From NCBI GenBank assembly GCA_938034705.1, contig CALHMG010000356.1, positions 1 through 39,145 of the forward strand: a stretch of DNA of 39,145 bases. Direction: 5' to 3'. The notes beneath the pieces are model-generated. The model searched no databases. It was not told the origin of the DNA and saw only the letters and a program-made list of their open reading frames with translations. The stretch comes from an uncultured Gammaproteobacteria bacterium. Lineage in GTDB: Bacteria; Pseudomonadota; Gammaproteobacteria; Arenicellales; CALHMG01. Shown in pieces: positions 8,962 to 16,429 of this stretch (position 1 is its first letter; each line of letters begins with the position of its first letter). Position numbers and translations under genes: made by a program.

Positions 8962-10602
8962 TCAGCGACAGACCATTCGCGGCTTGGGGCGCGTTCGTTC
9001 GCGCAGACCCGGGTCGGTCTCAAGGCGCTTGTTGAACTGTTCGAGGTAGCCGAACATTGGGTATTTGATACTGATGTCGCTCTGGTTTTCATCACTCGGC
9101 TCAACAAAGCCGATGTGTCGATTGGCCTCGGGACCGTCGACGCGCGTGTACTTGCCAGAGGGCCAGTTGATTTCAAGGACCGTGATCTCCGAGCGTGGTC
9201 CAAGACCGAACATCACCTCGTCGTTCGCCGAAATCGCGGCACCTTCTCCATGCTTGTAGTAACCGGTGAGTCTCGTGCCATCTTTCATTCGCAGCACAAT
9301 CTCGGCTCCGGACACGGTGCGCTCGTCTCGCCCGCGCAGTCGAACGCCCAGCCAGTTGGTTCGCGTCGTGCCGTTAAGCACCATTTTGAACTGCCCGCCC
9401 CGAGTCATCAGGACCTGGTCGGAAAAACCATCACGATCAACGTCAGCAACAACGAACCCCGCAAGATCGAGATCCATTGCGGGTGCACCTTCGCTGACGT
9501 CATCAAACCTGCGCATGGCGCGGTTGTTCCTGAGGTAGCGTCCGGCATTTTTGTTGGCATCGCGCGGGCTTGCAACCGCGATGTCGACATACCCGTCCGC
9601 ATCGAAATCCGTCAGCGCCACCGTGCTGGCATCTGCATGCACCATCACGCCAAGCTTTTCGGTGACGTCAGTGAACTGTGCGTCCTTGTTTTCGAGAATG
9701 CGAAGCGCGGAAAAATTCTCGTCTCGCACTTTGCCGCCAACGACGATATCGACATCGCCATCGTTATCGATATCGCCCGTTCCAAGACTGCTCCAGTCGC
9801 CGCCGGCGATATCCAGAGACTCGGCCTGAAATTTTCCAGTTCCGTCATTGACCATCAGGGTCAGCTGACCGGACAGGCCGGCGACCAGCAAATCCAGATC
9901 GCGGTCATGATCGAAATCCACAAAGGCTGCGGCGGTGCTCGAGCAGCACGAGGAAATGTTGCGATCGAAGCCCTGTTCTTTAAATAGTGCGCGCCCGTGA
10001 CTCAGTCGACCGGCGTTAATCCAGAGCCGGTCGCCGTCACCAGCTGAACCATCACGACGGCTTTCGAAGATGTCTACCCAGCCATCGCCGTTGACGTCGC
10101 CCGCCACGAGCGCGACCGTGACGCCATCACCCAGTCGATGCTGTGCAATCGGCAAACGCCCCTGGCGTGCGAACCCGCCCTTGCCGTTGTTGATGTAAAG
10201 GTAGGTACCGGAATGACGCGCAACGATGAGGTCAGGTCGAAAGTCGCGGTTGATATCGACCGCCAGAGCTGCGGTTGATACCTCGGTATTGCTCGGGTCG
10301 AGGGTCGTAACGACCCATTTCGTCTCGGTGTTCTGAGTGACCAGCACATCGTTCTTGCCGTCACCCTGACCGATAAAGAAGTCGACGGCATCGTCGCCGT
10401 TGATATCCAGGGCCGCCGCGCCAAGCGTTCCGTGGCGCTCGCCATCGGCACGGGTGTCATAGATCGGCGGAAAGTCGGCTTCACCGAGTTTGATCTCGTG
10501 CTTCGCCGCCGAAGCGGTGACATTCAAAACCAACAGAGCGGAGAGAATACTGAACCTGACAATCATGGATTTCCCAAACATTGATGCGACTGAATTACTC
10601 AT
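8962..10602 (-). CDS. Secreted FG-GAP/VCBS repeat protein with C-terminal ASPIC/UnbV domain
   Basis: The product is about 546 residues. The start at 10602 gives a signal peptide (MSNSVASMFGKSMIVRF, a hydrophobic core, then an ASAAKHE cleavage-like site); starts at 10581 or 10566 are also possible. At least seven calcium-loop repeats of the form D-x-(D/N)-x-D-x-x-x-D follow, for example DINGDDAVDFF, DVNGDGWVDIF, DIDNDGDVDIV, DFDADGYVDIA and DVDRDGFSDQV. Together they should form a beta-propeller. The last ~150 residues match the ASPIC/UnbV domain (NWLGVRLRG, SGAEIVLRMKDG, FGLGPRSEITVLEINWPSGK). Such proteins are extracellular or cell-surface, often of unknown role. A Cys-Cys pair sits in repeat 4. 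It is followed by ampD on the same strand, but a functional link is not evident. Confidence 0.88.
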   Translation of the reverse strand: MSNSVASMFGKSMIVRFSILSALLVLNVTASAAKHEIKLGEADFPPIYDTRADGERHGTLGAAALDINGDDAVDFFIGQGDGKNDVLVTQNTETKWVVTTLDPSNTEVSTAALAVDINRDFRPDLIVARHSGTYLYINNGKGGFARQGRLPIAQHRLGDGVTVALVAGDVNGDGWVDIFESRRDGSAGDGDRLWINAGRLSHGRALFKEQGFDRNISSCCSSTAAAFVDFDHDRDLDLLVAGLSGQLTLMVNDGTGKFQAESLDIAGGDWSSLGTGDIDNDGDVDIVVGGKVRDENFSALRILENKDAQFTDVTEKLGVMVHADASTVALTDFDADGYVDIAVASPRDANKNAGRYLRNNRAMRRFDDVSEGAPAMDLDLAGFVVADVDRDGFSDQVLMTRGGQFKMVLNGTTRTNWLGVRLRGRDERTVSGAEIVLRMKDGTRLTGYYKHGEGAAISANDEVMFGLGPRSEITVLEINWPSGKYTRVDGPEANRHIGFVEPSDENQSDISIKYPMFGYLEQFNKRLETDPGLRERTRPKPRMVCR

Positions 10603-10809
10603 AGTGGCGAGTTCGACAACGGTCGTCGCCGTGTATCCCCCACCGCGTGCGGATAAGGACAAACTCCCACTGTTCTGCATAGTCCCCGCTCCCGGGACAG
10701 GCAAGCCACAGGGCCACCGCCGGCGCCACCCCCCCGCCAGAGTGCTCATCACCCCCAAAACCCGCTTCCCAGCGAGGAAGTGAACAGCAAGGACAGGCCA
10801 CAAAGCCCG

Positions 10810-10859
10810 GGATCACCTCGGGGACAGGCACCGCAGGATCACTTCAGGGACAGGCACCG
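10810..10859. repeat. Two direct copies of a 24-bp GGGACAGGCACCG-containing unit
   Basis: The unit starts GGATCACCTCGGGGACAGGC in copy one (10810-10833) and GGATCACTTCAGGGACAGGC in copy two (10836-10859). The copies differ at two positions and are spaced 26 bp start to start. Partial matches to the GGACAGGC core also occur at about 10694-10702 and 10791-10798. Confidence 0.85.
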
Positions 10860-11032
10860 AAGCCCGCCCTCCCCGATCCGCACCGGAGCCGAGCCAGCAG
10901 GAGGACACACACCGTCAGACCTGGCGGGGAACCGGTGAAAGCCAGACGCCGCAGCCCCGCTCCGGCGACCGCTGAACCTGCGGCTTCGAGTGTGTGTCCC
11001 TGCTCGTGAGCTCGGTGTGTGTCCACCTGGTT

Positions 11033-11096
11033 GTTCGGTCATGAGTGCCTGTCCCGGTTGCGTCGTTCGGTGATGAGTGCCTGTCCCGGTTGCGTC
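11033..11096. repeat. Tandem 32-bp repeat, two copies with one mismatch
   Basis: Copy one is 11033-11064 and copy two is 11065-11096, both starting GTTCGGT and containing ATGAGTGCCTGTCCCGGTTG; only the eighth base differs (C against G). A partial third copy of the CCCGGTTGCG end follows to 11105. The core GTGCCTGTCCC is the reverse complement of the GGGACAGGCAC core at 10821-10859, so the two repeat groups face each other. Confidence 0.9.
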
Positions 11097-11109
11097 CCGG
11101 TTGCGGATG

Positions 11110-11152
11110 AAGTGGACAGACACTTTGCGGCGCGGTGAGTGTGTGTCCACTT
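11110..11152. repeat. Imperfect inverted repeat, 14-bp arms
   Basis: AAGTGGACAGACAC (11110-11123) faces GTGTGTGTCCACTT (11139-11152) across a 15-base spacer; one base pair is mismatched. Related GTGTGTGTCC motifs occur at 10990 and 11014, and GGACACACAC at 10902. The shape resembles a REP-type palindrome. Confidence 0.8.
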
Positions 11153-11182
11153 GGGGGGTGGGTTTCGTGGGCTGAGTCGGGG

Positions 11183-11218
11183 CATAGGAGTTAATCCTAT
11201 GGATCGAGGTAGCGCTAC
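11183..11218. promoter_or_regulatory. Two dyad elements upstream of the amine-oxidase-like operon
   Basis: CATAGGA, 5-base centre, TCCTATG (11183-11201) is a perfect 7-bp-arm dyad, and GTAGCGCTAC (11209-11218) is a perfect 10-bp palindrome. They lie about 75-110 bp before the GTG at 11293. They could be operators for a dimeric regulator. A weak promoter candidate (TTGACG at 11237, CATTGT at 11260) lies just downstream. The symmetry is seen; the regulatory role is inferred. Confidence 0.4.
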
Positions 11219-11292
11219 AGAAGTGCGCCATGAAATTTGACGCTCGTGGCCCGCGCCAACATTGTCGGGCCGTAACTGGAGGGGGGCTTCAA

Positions 11293-12051
11293 GTGACGAA
11301 CACCACAGCCGCTGTGAGTCTGCTCGCAGCGCTTCTGCTGGCGACAACCGCATCTGCACAACAACACGCAACACGCGCGCTCAACAGCGACGAGGTTTCG
11401 CGATCGGCACGCGCGGCGATGATCGACGTCGATACGCCCGTATCGACGACATCCGGCGCCACGAGTCCATCGCAAAACTCGTCGCGACTCAATGTCAGTC
11501 GACGCGCGTTGTCGACGGCGTCGCAGTCGTCAGCGAACGCCGGATCAGTTCCTCGGCATCACATGCTGTTGACCGAGAGACGCCCCGCAACCAAAGGCGA
11601 TTCGAAAAGACTCGCCGATGTCTACATCTATGACTATCGCGCAGAGACCCTGATTCATCGGATCGTCGACACGAATACCGATCAAGTTCTGTTTCGTTCG
11701 TCCAGTCGCGGCCAGCAGCTGCCGTTGACGGCGAACGAAAGCGAACGGGCGGTCGCAGCCCTCTTCGCTGATCCACTCGCGCGGAATGCAGTGAGTGCTG
11801 CCCACCGTCGAATCACGGGTTCGCGCCTGGATGACCTGTCCACGGTGCTGCACAAAGCGGTCGTCTTCGTTGCGGACGCCGCCATGGGCACCCGCGGCGA
11901 CAGCGCGAGCTGCGGCGCGGTGCGTTGCGCACAGATCCTGCTGTACACAGCGGGTGAACAGATCGCGATTGATCTGCGTCCCGTTGTTCGACTGGCTGAC
12001 AACAAAGTCATCGCGGTCGATCAGATCGTGAGCACAGGACACGGTCACTGA
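11293..12051 (+). CDS. Secreted protein resembling copper amine oxidase N-terminal (N2/N3) domains
   Basis: The product is 252 residues. The GTG start at 11293 is fixed by a strong GGAGGGGGG ribosome site six bases upstream and gives a signal peptide (hydrophobic core, then ATTASAQQ). After a Ser/Thr-rich low-complexity stretch (about residues 30-90) comes a domain with the layout of an amine-oxidase N-terminal domain. It has a strand-rich opening (LADVYIYDYRAETLIHRIVD), the LPLTANESERAVAALFADP helix that parallels the PLT..E....A....DP pattern of N2/N3 domains, and a second strand set (CAQILLYTAGEQIAIDLRPVV) ending in a Val-Asp strand (KVIAVDQIV). Two Cys (SCGAVRC) may form a disulfide. Its stop overlaps the next gene's ATG by one base. 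The domain call is by remote pattern only; read with the next two genes it suggests a split amine oxidase. If that is wrong it is a secreted protein of unknown function. Confidence 0.6.
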   Translation: MTNTTAAVSLLAALLLATTASAQQHATRALNSDEVSRSARAAMIDVDTPVSTTSGATSPSQNSSRLNVSRRALSTASQSSANAGSVPRHHMLLTERRPATKGDSKRLADVYIYDYRAETLIHRIVDTNTDQVLFRSSSRGQQLPLTANESERAVAALFADPLARNAVSAAHRRITGSRLDDLSTVLHKAVVFVADAAMGTRGDSASCGAVRCAQILLYTAGEQIAIDLRPVVRLADNKVIAVDQIVSTGHGH

Positions 12052-13250
12052 TGGCTACGGAACAGAACAAGTGGCGTCGATCCAGTGCGTTACGCTGGTC
12101 ACGGCTTATCGTCTGCGGTCTTTTATCGATTGTCGCCGCGGGCTTCAGCACATCGTCCGTGGCCGCTCCATGCTCCGAAGGTGTGGAAATTACGCGCAGT
12201 TTTAATAACGGTGCAGGCTGGGAATTTTGCTGGCACACACGCGCCGAAAGCGGCCCCACTCTCACAAATATATTTTTTATTACTCGATCGGGCACCCGAC
12301 GACAGGTGATCAAAACAATCGGTCTTGCTGCTCTCGACGTCAGCATGCTCGATAGCGGCAGCGTCATCTCCCATGTTCAGAGTGTCGGTATCGGGCGTGC
12401 GCAGCGAACGCTCGCGACCAGCGACTGCCCCGGCGGCAGCGTCGTCGCCTCCGGGACTGCCAACGCCTGTCTGGCCGTGCGGCCGCGCGGTTACGCGAGC
12501 AAGCATTATTCAACCGCAGTTCAGGGCCAGGCACTGGTGCTTTCCGCGGCGAGCTCGCTCTCGTCAGGCAACTACGTACATCGATTCGCGCTCGCTGACG
12601 ACGGATCGCTCGTTGCTCAACTGGGACACGCCGGTGATCTCGTCAACCGAACAGCAAACTCACAGCTCGGCTGGCCTGTCGTTCAGCCAGGCATCACCAG
12701 CGAGATCGCTACCGCCTTTTCCGTTAACGCCCTGTGGCGAATGGACATGCACCTCGGGGCCAGCGCCAACAACGACGCTGTGGAAGTGATCGAAGCCGTT
12801 CCGTCAGCGGATCGACTGACCAAGACTACCGTGGTGAGTGCGATGACTCGTGAGTTTGCCGTGCGGATCGACGCGAATCGCAAACGCACCTGGCGAGTTG
12901 TTGATCGCGACACGCTGAATTCGAACAGTCAGCCCATCTCCTATGAACTCGCCCCCGTAGAGTCCGGCCAGGTGCTTCGCAACCCGCAGCGCATCAACTG
13001 GAGCGACAACGACATTTACGCAACAAGATATCGGTCGTGCGAAACCACCACGCCAGCGATCAGCGCGGGCTGCTCGGGATCCTTGCCCGCTTACGTGAAC
13101 GGCGAAAGTATCGATCGCGCTGACGTCGTGCTGTGGTATCGCACCACGCTGTATCGACTACCCGCCAGTGAAGATCGCGGCACGCAGCGAATGAAGTTCA
13201 TGGGGTTCGCGCTGAGCCCAAGAGACTGGATGGCCCGCGATGGAAACTAG
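12051..13250 (+). CDS. Secreted copper amine oxidase catalytic-domain homologue lacking copper ligands
   Basis: The product is 399 residues with an N-terminal basic region, a hydrophobic signal core and an SVAAPCS cleavage-like site near residue 39. It aligns segment by segment with the next gene and with the amine-oxidase catalytic domain: NNGAGWEFCW, RRQVIKTIGLAALDV, DCPGG, GNYVHRFALADDGSL, LWRMDMHLGASANND, KRTWRVVDRD, NDIYATRY, VVLWYRTTLYRLPASED. In this alignment the two clustered copper His are Phe223 and Val225, the third His is Arg369, and the catalytic Asp is His108. The Tyr at the quinone-cofactor position remains (Asn174-Tyr175). It therefore looks like a non-catalytic paralogue, perhaps a structural partner of a heterodimer. 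It overlaps the previous gene by 1 bp and the next by 11 bp, so all three are surely co-translated. Confidence 0.7.
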   Translation: MATEQNKWRRSSALRWSRLIVCGLLSIVAAGFSTSSVAAPCSEGVEITRSFNNGAGWEFCWHTRAESGPTLTNIFFITRSGTRRQVIKTIGLAALDVSMLDSGSVISHVQSVGIGRAQRTLATSDCPGGSVVASGTANACLAVRPRGYASKHYSTAVQGQALVLSAASSLSSGNYVHRFALADDGSLVAQLGHAGDLVNRTANSQLGWPVVQPGITSEIATAFSVNALWRMDMHLGASANNDAVEVIEAVPSADRLTKTTVVSAMTREFAVRIDANRKRTWRVVDRDTLNSNSQPISYELAPVESGQVLRNPQRINWSDNDIYATRYRSCETTTPAISAGCSGSLPAYVNGESIDRADVVLWYRTTLYRLPASEDRGTQRMKFMGFALSPRDWMARDGN

Positions 13251-14919
13251 ATGCTCAACGATTAAGGCGATCACGCTGTCTGCCCTCGCCGTAGCGGCCT
13301 GGTGCCTGCCCCAGGTGGCGGTCGCCCAGAACAGTTGTTCCGGTGCCTACGCCATCACCGAGAATTTCGACAACGGTGCGTCATGGGATTTTTGCTGGGA
13401 ACTTCGACAGCGCGAGGGCGTGGTTCTGCACGATGTCTATTTCACCAACGCGCTTGGCCAGCGACGGCGCGTACTGGGAGAAGCATCGGTTGCGCAGATT
13501 CACGTCCCCTACGACGACAACGGCGCCCGCTATCACGATGTCTCTGACTACGGCCTTGGTGACAGTCGCTATCTGAACAATCTCCAGAGCGTCGACTGCC
13601 CAAACGGACGGCTGGTAAACGCAACCGGCGTCAACGCGCTGTGTCTTGAAACTCGACAGGACGCTGCACAACCGTTGCTCGGCCAGCCGTCACGCAGCTA
13701 TTTGCGACTGTTCAGCGTGTCCCACGTTGGTGCCTACAACTACATACCCGAATGGCGTTTCCACGACAGCGGCAGGATTGAACCCATGATGGGCGCGACA
13801 GGTCGCCTTCAACGTTACGGATCTGACCCGTCTCGGGGCTGGAACGTAAACAACAATCGCGGTAACCCGATTGGCATCGCGCACCTGCACAACTACTACT
13901 GGCGACTGGACTTCGATATCGGCGACTCCGCAAACGACGACGTCTTCGAAGAAGTCGACACTCAGCCCAACACTTCGCTGGCCGGCGCTGGAATCTCGCG
14001 TCAGGAACTGCTCAGCGAATCCGGTCGTGACGTCAACCCGGAAAAATTCAGATTCTGGCGCGTTCGCGACGGTAGCGAACGCGCCTCCAACAACCGGTTC
14101 ATCGGCTATGACATCGTCGTGCGCGAGACCGGCCACCGTGATGAAGGCCCCGTCAGTGAGCCCTGGACTCGCCATGATGTATACGTTACGCGTCATCGTC
14201 CGTGCGAACGATTTGCCAGTCGTAATCCGGCGGATCAGCTGGGCGGCTGTGGTCCAGCCGGAAACCTCGCCACATTTACCAACGGCGAGACACTCGGCGG
14301 TCAAGACCTTGTTGTCTGGGTCGGCATCTCATTTCATCACCTGCCCCGCAACGAAGACGAGCCGGATATGCCAGCCCACTGGAATCGCTTTGAGCTTGTT
14401 CCCAGAGACTGGACCGACAACACGAGCGTCACCGGCAGCGGTGGATCGTCGGGGAGCACTTCTTCGGGCGGTAGCTCTTCGGGCGGATCTTCATCGAGTG
14501 GAGGCACAGCGGACGCATGCCCCAACGGAATTTTTGACGACGGCTTCATGTATGACGGCAACCGCAACTACACCAGCAACCGGTGTGGCCTCGAGGGTCA
14601 AACCTGCTACCCGATTTACTTTTATTCCCGGGCGGCCTACGAAACTGCGCAATGTACGGCCGGTCAATGGGTGGTTGCAGGAACTACGGGATCGTCGGGG
14701 GCAAGTTCATCTGGCGGCGGCTCATCCGGGGGCGGATCAGTTCCGGATGCGTGTCCCAACGGAATTTTCGCCAACGGCTTCATGTACGACGCGAATATTC
14801 AGTACACATCAAACCGCTGCAACATGCAGGGTCAGGATTGCTATCCGGTCTATTTCTACGCACTCGGCCGATTCGAAACCGCCCGCTGCAACAACGGTTC
14901 GTGGCAGGCCAGTCAATGA
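13240..14919 (+). CDS. Secreted copper amine oxidase-like catalytic protein with two Cys-rich C-terminal repeats
   Basis: The product is 559 residues. A signal peptide (core ALAVAAWCLPQVAVAQ) ends near residue 30. Residues 35-395 follow the copper amine oxidase catalytic domain: RRRVLGEASVAQIHVPYDDN, the base Asp100 in YHDVSDYGLG, DCPNG, the cofactor region HVGAYNYIPEW with Tyr166, H215-L-H217 followed by WRLDFDIGDSANDDVFEEV, FWRVRDGSERASNN, and the third copper ligand His367 in SFHHLPRNEDEPDMP. The Asn that normally precedes the cofactor Tyr is Ala165, which is unusual. There are no N-terminal N2/N3 domains. A Ser/Gly linker (about 398-423) leads to two ~50-residue repeats (425-477, 503-555) separated by a second Ser/Gly linker, each with four Cys and the phrases DACPNGIF and TSNRC. 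It probably oxidises a primary amine outside the cytoplasm; activity is not proven. It overlaps gene 2 by 11 bp. Confidence 0.75.
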   Translation: METRCSTIKAITLSALAVAAWCLPQVAVAQNSCSGAYAITENFDNGASWDFCWELRQREGVVLHDVYFTNALGQRRRVLGEASVAQIHVPYDDNGARYHDVSDYGLGDSRYLNNLQSVDCPNGRLVNATGVNALCLETRQDAAQPLLGQPSRSYLRLFSVSHVGAYNYIPEWRFHDSGRIEPMMGATGRLQRYGSDPSRGWNVNNNRGNPIGIAHLHNYYWRLDFDIGDSANDDVFEEVDTQPNTSLAGAGISRQELLSESGRDVNPEKFRFWRVRDGSERASNNRFIGYDIVVRETGHRDEGPVSEPWTRHDVYVTRHRPCERFASRNPADQLGGCGPAGNLATFTNGETLGGQDLVVWVGISFHHLPRNEDEPDMPAHWNRFELVPRDWTDNTSVTGSGGSSGSTSSGGSSSGGSSSSGGTADACPNGIFDDGFMYDGNRNYTSNRCGLEGQTCYPIYFYSRAAYETAQCTAGQWVVAGTTGSSGASSSGGGSSGGGSVPDACPNGIFANGFMYDANIQYTSNRCNMQGQDCYPVYFYALGRFETARCNNGSWQASQ

Positions 14920-14977
14920 CGCGCAGACGAACTTGCGCGCACGCAGCGCATCTGCGGGCACTGGAACGAGTCACGCA

Positions 14978-14994
14978 TCGATCAACTTGATCGA
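14978..14994. promoter_or_regulatory. 17-bp palindrome between convergent genes
   Basis: TCGATCAACTTGATCGA is a perfect dyad (8-bp arms, single central base) lying about 60 bp after the stop of the amine-oxidase-like gene and about 45 bp from the stop of the convergent hydrolase. It could be part of a terminator or a protein-binding site, or chance; there is no T-run. Confidence 0.3.
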
Positions 14995-15038
14995 GCAATA
15001 TTCGAAACCATCAGATCTACCGAGGCGGCGGCAGCCGA

Positions 15039-16274
15039 TTACTTCAGGCGCGCCGGGTCACAGCCGGGCACGACACCTGCCTCACACAACACGGCAGCAA
15101 CGCGTCGATTGCCTTCGATACTCCAGTGCGGATCATCGCGCCAGTGCATGCCGGCATCAGCGAGGCCCGCACTTTGCAGCAGCGCCGCCAGGTTGATGCT
15201 GTTCACGCCCAGTTCGTCGAGAAACGCAATGACCTCGCTGTAGTAGTCGGCGTTGCCCACGTTCGCGACGTCAGGCACCAGCACGACATCGAGCGAAGCA
15301 TTGAGCTCGCCGGCGAACTGGCTCCACTCACGCAGTGCCTCACGAGTCGGTTCGGTAAATTGATTGGGCTGAAAGAAGAATTTCGTTTTCGAATCACCGA
15401 CCCCGGCAGAATGATCAAGATTGTAGATCGACGTGATCCGCCCACCGGCGGTCTGCATCGGCTGGTCCGCGCCGACGTGCCCACTGGTGCTCACTGACGT
15501 CAGTCCAACCCGGTTCGCCAGCTGATTCAGAACCTGCCCGCTCAAGGAATAGTTTCGGAGCCATTTTTTCGCGGCCCCGGGTGTCGTTAACGCGGGCAGC
15601 GTCTGGGCGTCGATCATCGCCTTCATGCGAGCACGTATCGCGTCCTCGGGCACGGCCACCAGCGACTGCTTTTCGTCGATGCGAATTCGATCGATCTGCC
15701 AACCGTCAATGACACCACTGTGGGGGTGCGCATAGTCATTGGCGATATCGTTGTAAACGAAAAACAGCAGAATCTGTTGCGGCTTTTTCTCCAGACGATT
15801 GATTACTTCTCGCGCTTTTTCGAGCTGATGTCTGGGGCCGGTATGGGTTACGCCACACTTCAGAATCCTCGCCTCACTGGCGGCTTCAATCAGCGTGGCA
15901 AATTTGTCCTCAAACGGCGTAAATCCCCAGCTGAAACTGTCACCCGCGAGATAGACGATCCTTTCGCCTGAGCCATCGAACGGATTGTCGAAGCAGCCGT
16001 GCTGATTGCTCCAGATTGGATATCGAATGCCCTCGACCCGGTGCACCCCCTGCCGATCCGGACCGATGTCAAAACCCCGGGTCCGGTGGTCCACGTAGTA
16101 GTCACGAGGAAAGTCTCCGGCGCCGGCGCGAGCCCCGATCGCGGTCGCCCTGAAACCGGGAAACAGGTGGTTATATCGGTCCGGAAGCAGATACCATGCG
16201 ACCACATCGAACGCGACGACCGTGACCGCAATTGCGATCGCCAGTTTGAGCAGACTTTTGATGACCGTTAACAC
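15039..16274 (-). CDS. Membrane-anchored SGNH/GDSL-type hydrolase
   Basis: The product is 411 residues. I take the GTG at 16274 as start because it puts a single hydrophobic anchor right at the N-terminus ([20 protein letters not shown]); the frame stays open to 16364. The hydrolase motifs are block I GDSFSWG (nucleophile Ser113), an Asn-Asp pair (VYNDIANDY) resembling block III, and the terminal [10 protein letters not shown] with catalytic Asp381 and His383. This is the SGNH fold used by esterases and by O-acetyl transferases acting on cell-envelope glycans. The protein probably faces the periplasm from the inner membrane. The substrate is unknown. It is convergent with the amine-oxidase-like operon and divergent from the 5-oxoprolinase gene, with 155 bp between start codons. 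Confidence 0.82.
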   Translation of the reverse strand: MLTVIKSLLKLAIAIAVTVVAFDVVAWYLLPDRYNHLFPGFRATAIGARAGAGDFPRDYYVDHRTRGFDIGPDRQGVHRVEGIRYPIWSNQHGCFDNPFDGSGERIVYLAGDSFSWGFTPFEDKFATLIEAASEARILKCGVTHTGPRHQLEKAREVINRLEKKPQQILLFFVYNDIANDYAHPHSGVIDGWQIDRIRIDEKQSLVAVPEDAIRARMKAMIDAQTLPALTTPGAAKKWLRNYSLSGQVLNQLANRVGLTSVSTSGHVGADQPMQTAGGRITSIYNLDHSAGVGDSKTKFFFQPNQFTEPTREALREWSQFAGELNASLDVVLVPDVANVGNADYYSEVIAFLDELGVNSINLAALLQSAGLADAGMHWRDDPHWSIEGNRRVAAVLCEAGVVPGCDPARLK

Positions 16275-16429
16275 ACCCCGAGTATACGCGAGCGAACGCG
16301 ACGACCGCACCGAAACACGCCCGGTCGCCGTGCGCCCGGTCCGGAAACCGGCGAGTCGCGGCATCAGACGACAACCGCAAGCTCCCGTCTACCGTTCGCA
16401 ACCAACTAACCTTCGAAGACAGACGCAAC

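Larger units (their letters stand above)
10603..11292. other. Repeat-rich intergenic block of about 690 bp
   Basis: No gene is called. The left two thirds hold a cluster of short repeats built on GGGACAGGCAC (and its complement GTGCCTGTCCC) and on GTGTGTGTCCAC/GTGGACAGACAC, listed separately. The stretch is strongly GC-rich and low in complexity in places (for example the run of C near 10730). The right end, 11183-11292, has two dyad elements and the ribosome site of the downstream operon. Short frames on the minus strand across this block are made of repeat sequence and look non-coding. Confidence 0.7.

Noticed and set aside
10839-11374. Short minus-strand frames across the repeat block
   Set aside because: They translate the tandem repeats and run into the signal-peptide region of the operon; composition is low-complexity and no ribosome site fits.
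13871-15196. 441-codon plus-strand frame overlapping the end of the amine-oxidase-like gene
   Set aside because: Same strand, shifted frame; Thr/Arg/Pro-rich without motifs, and the overlapping gene has clear domains in the other frame.
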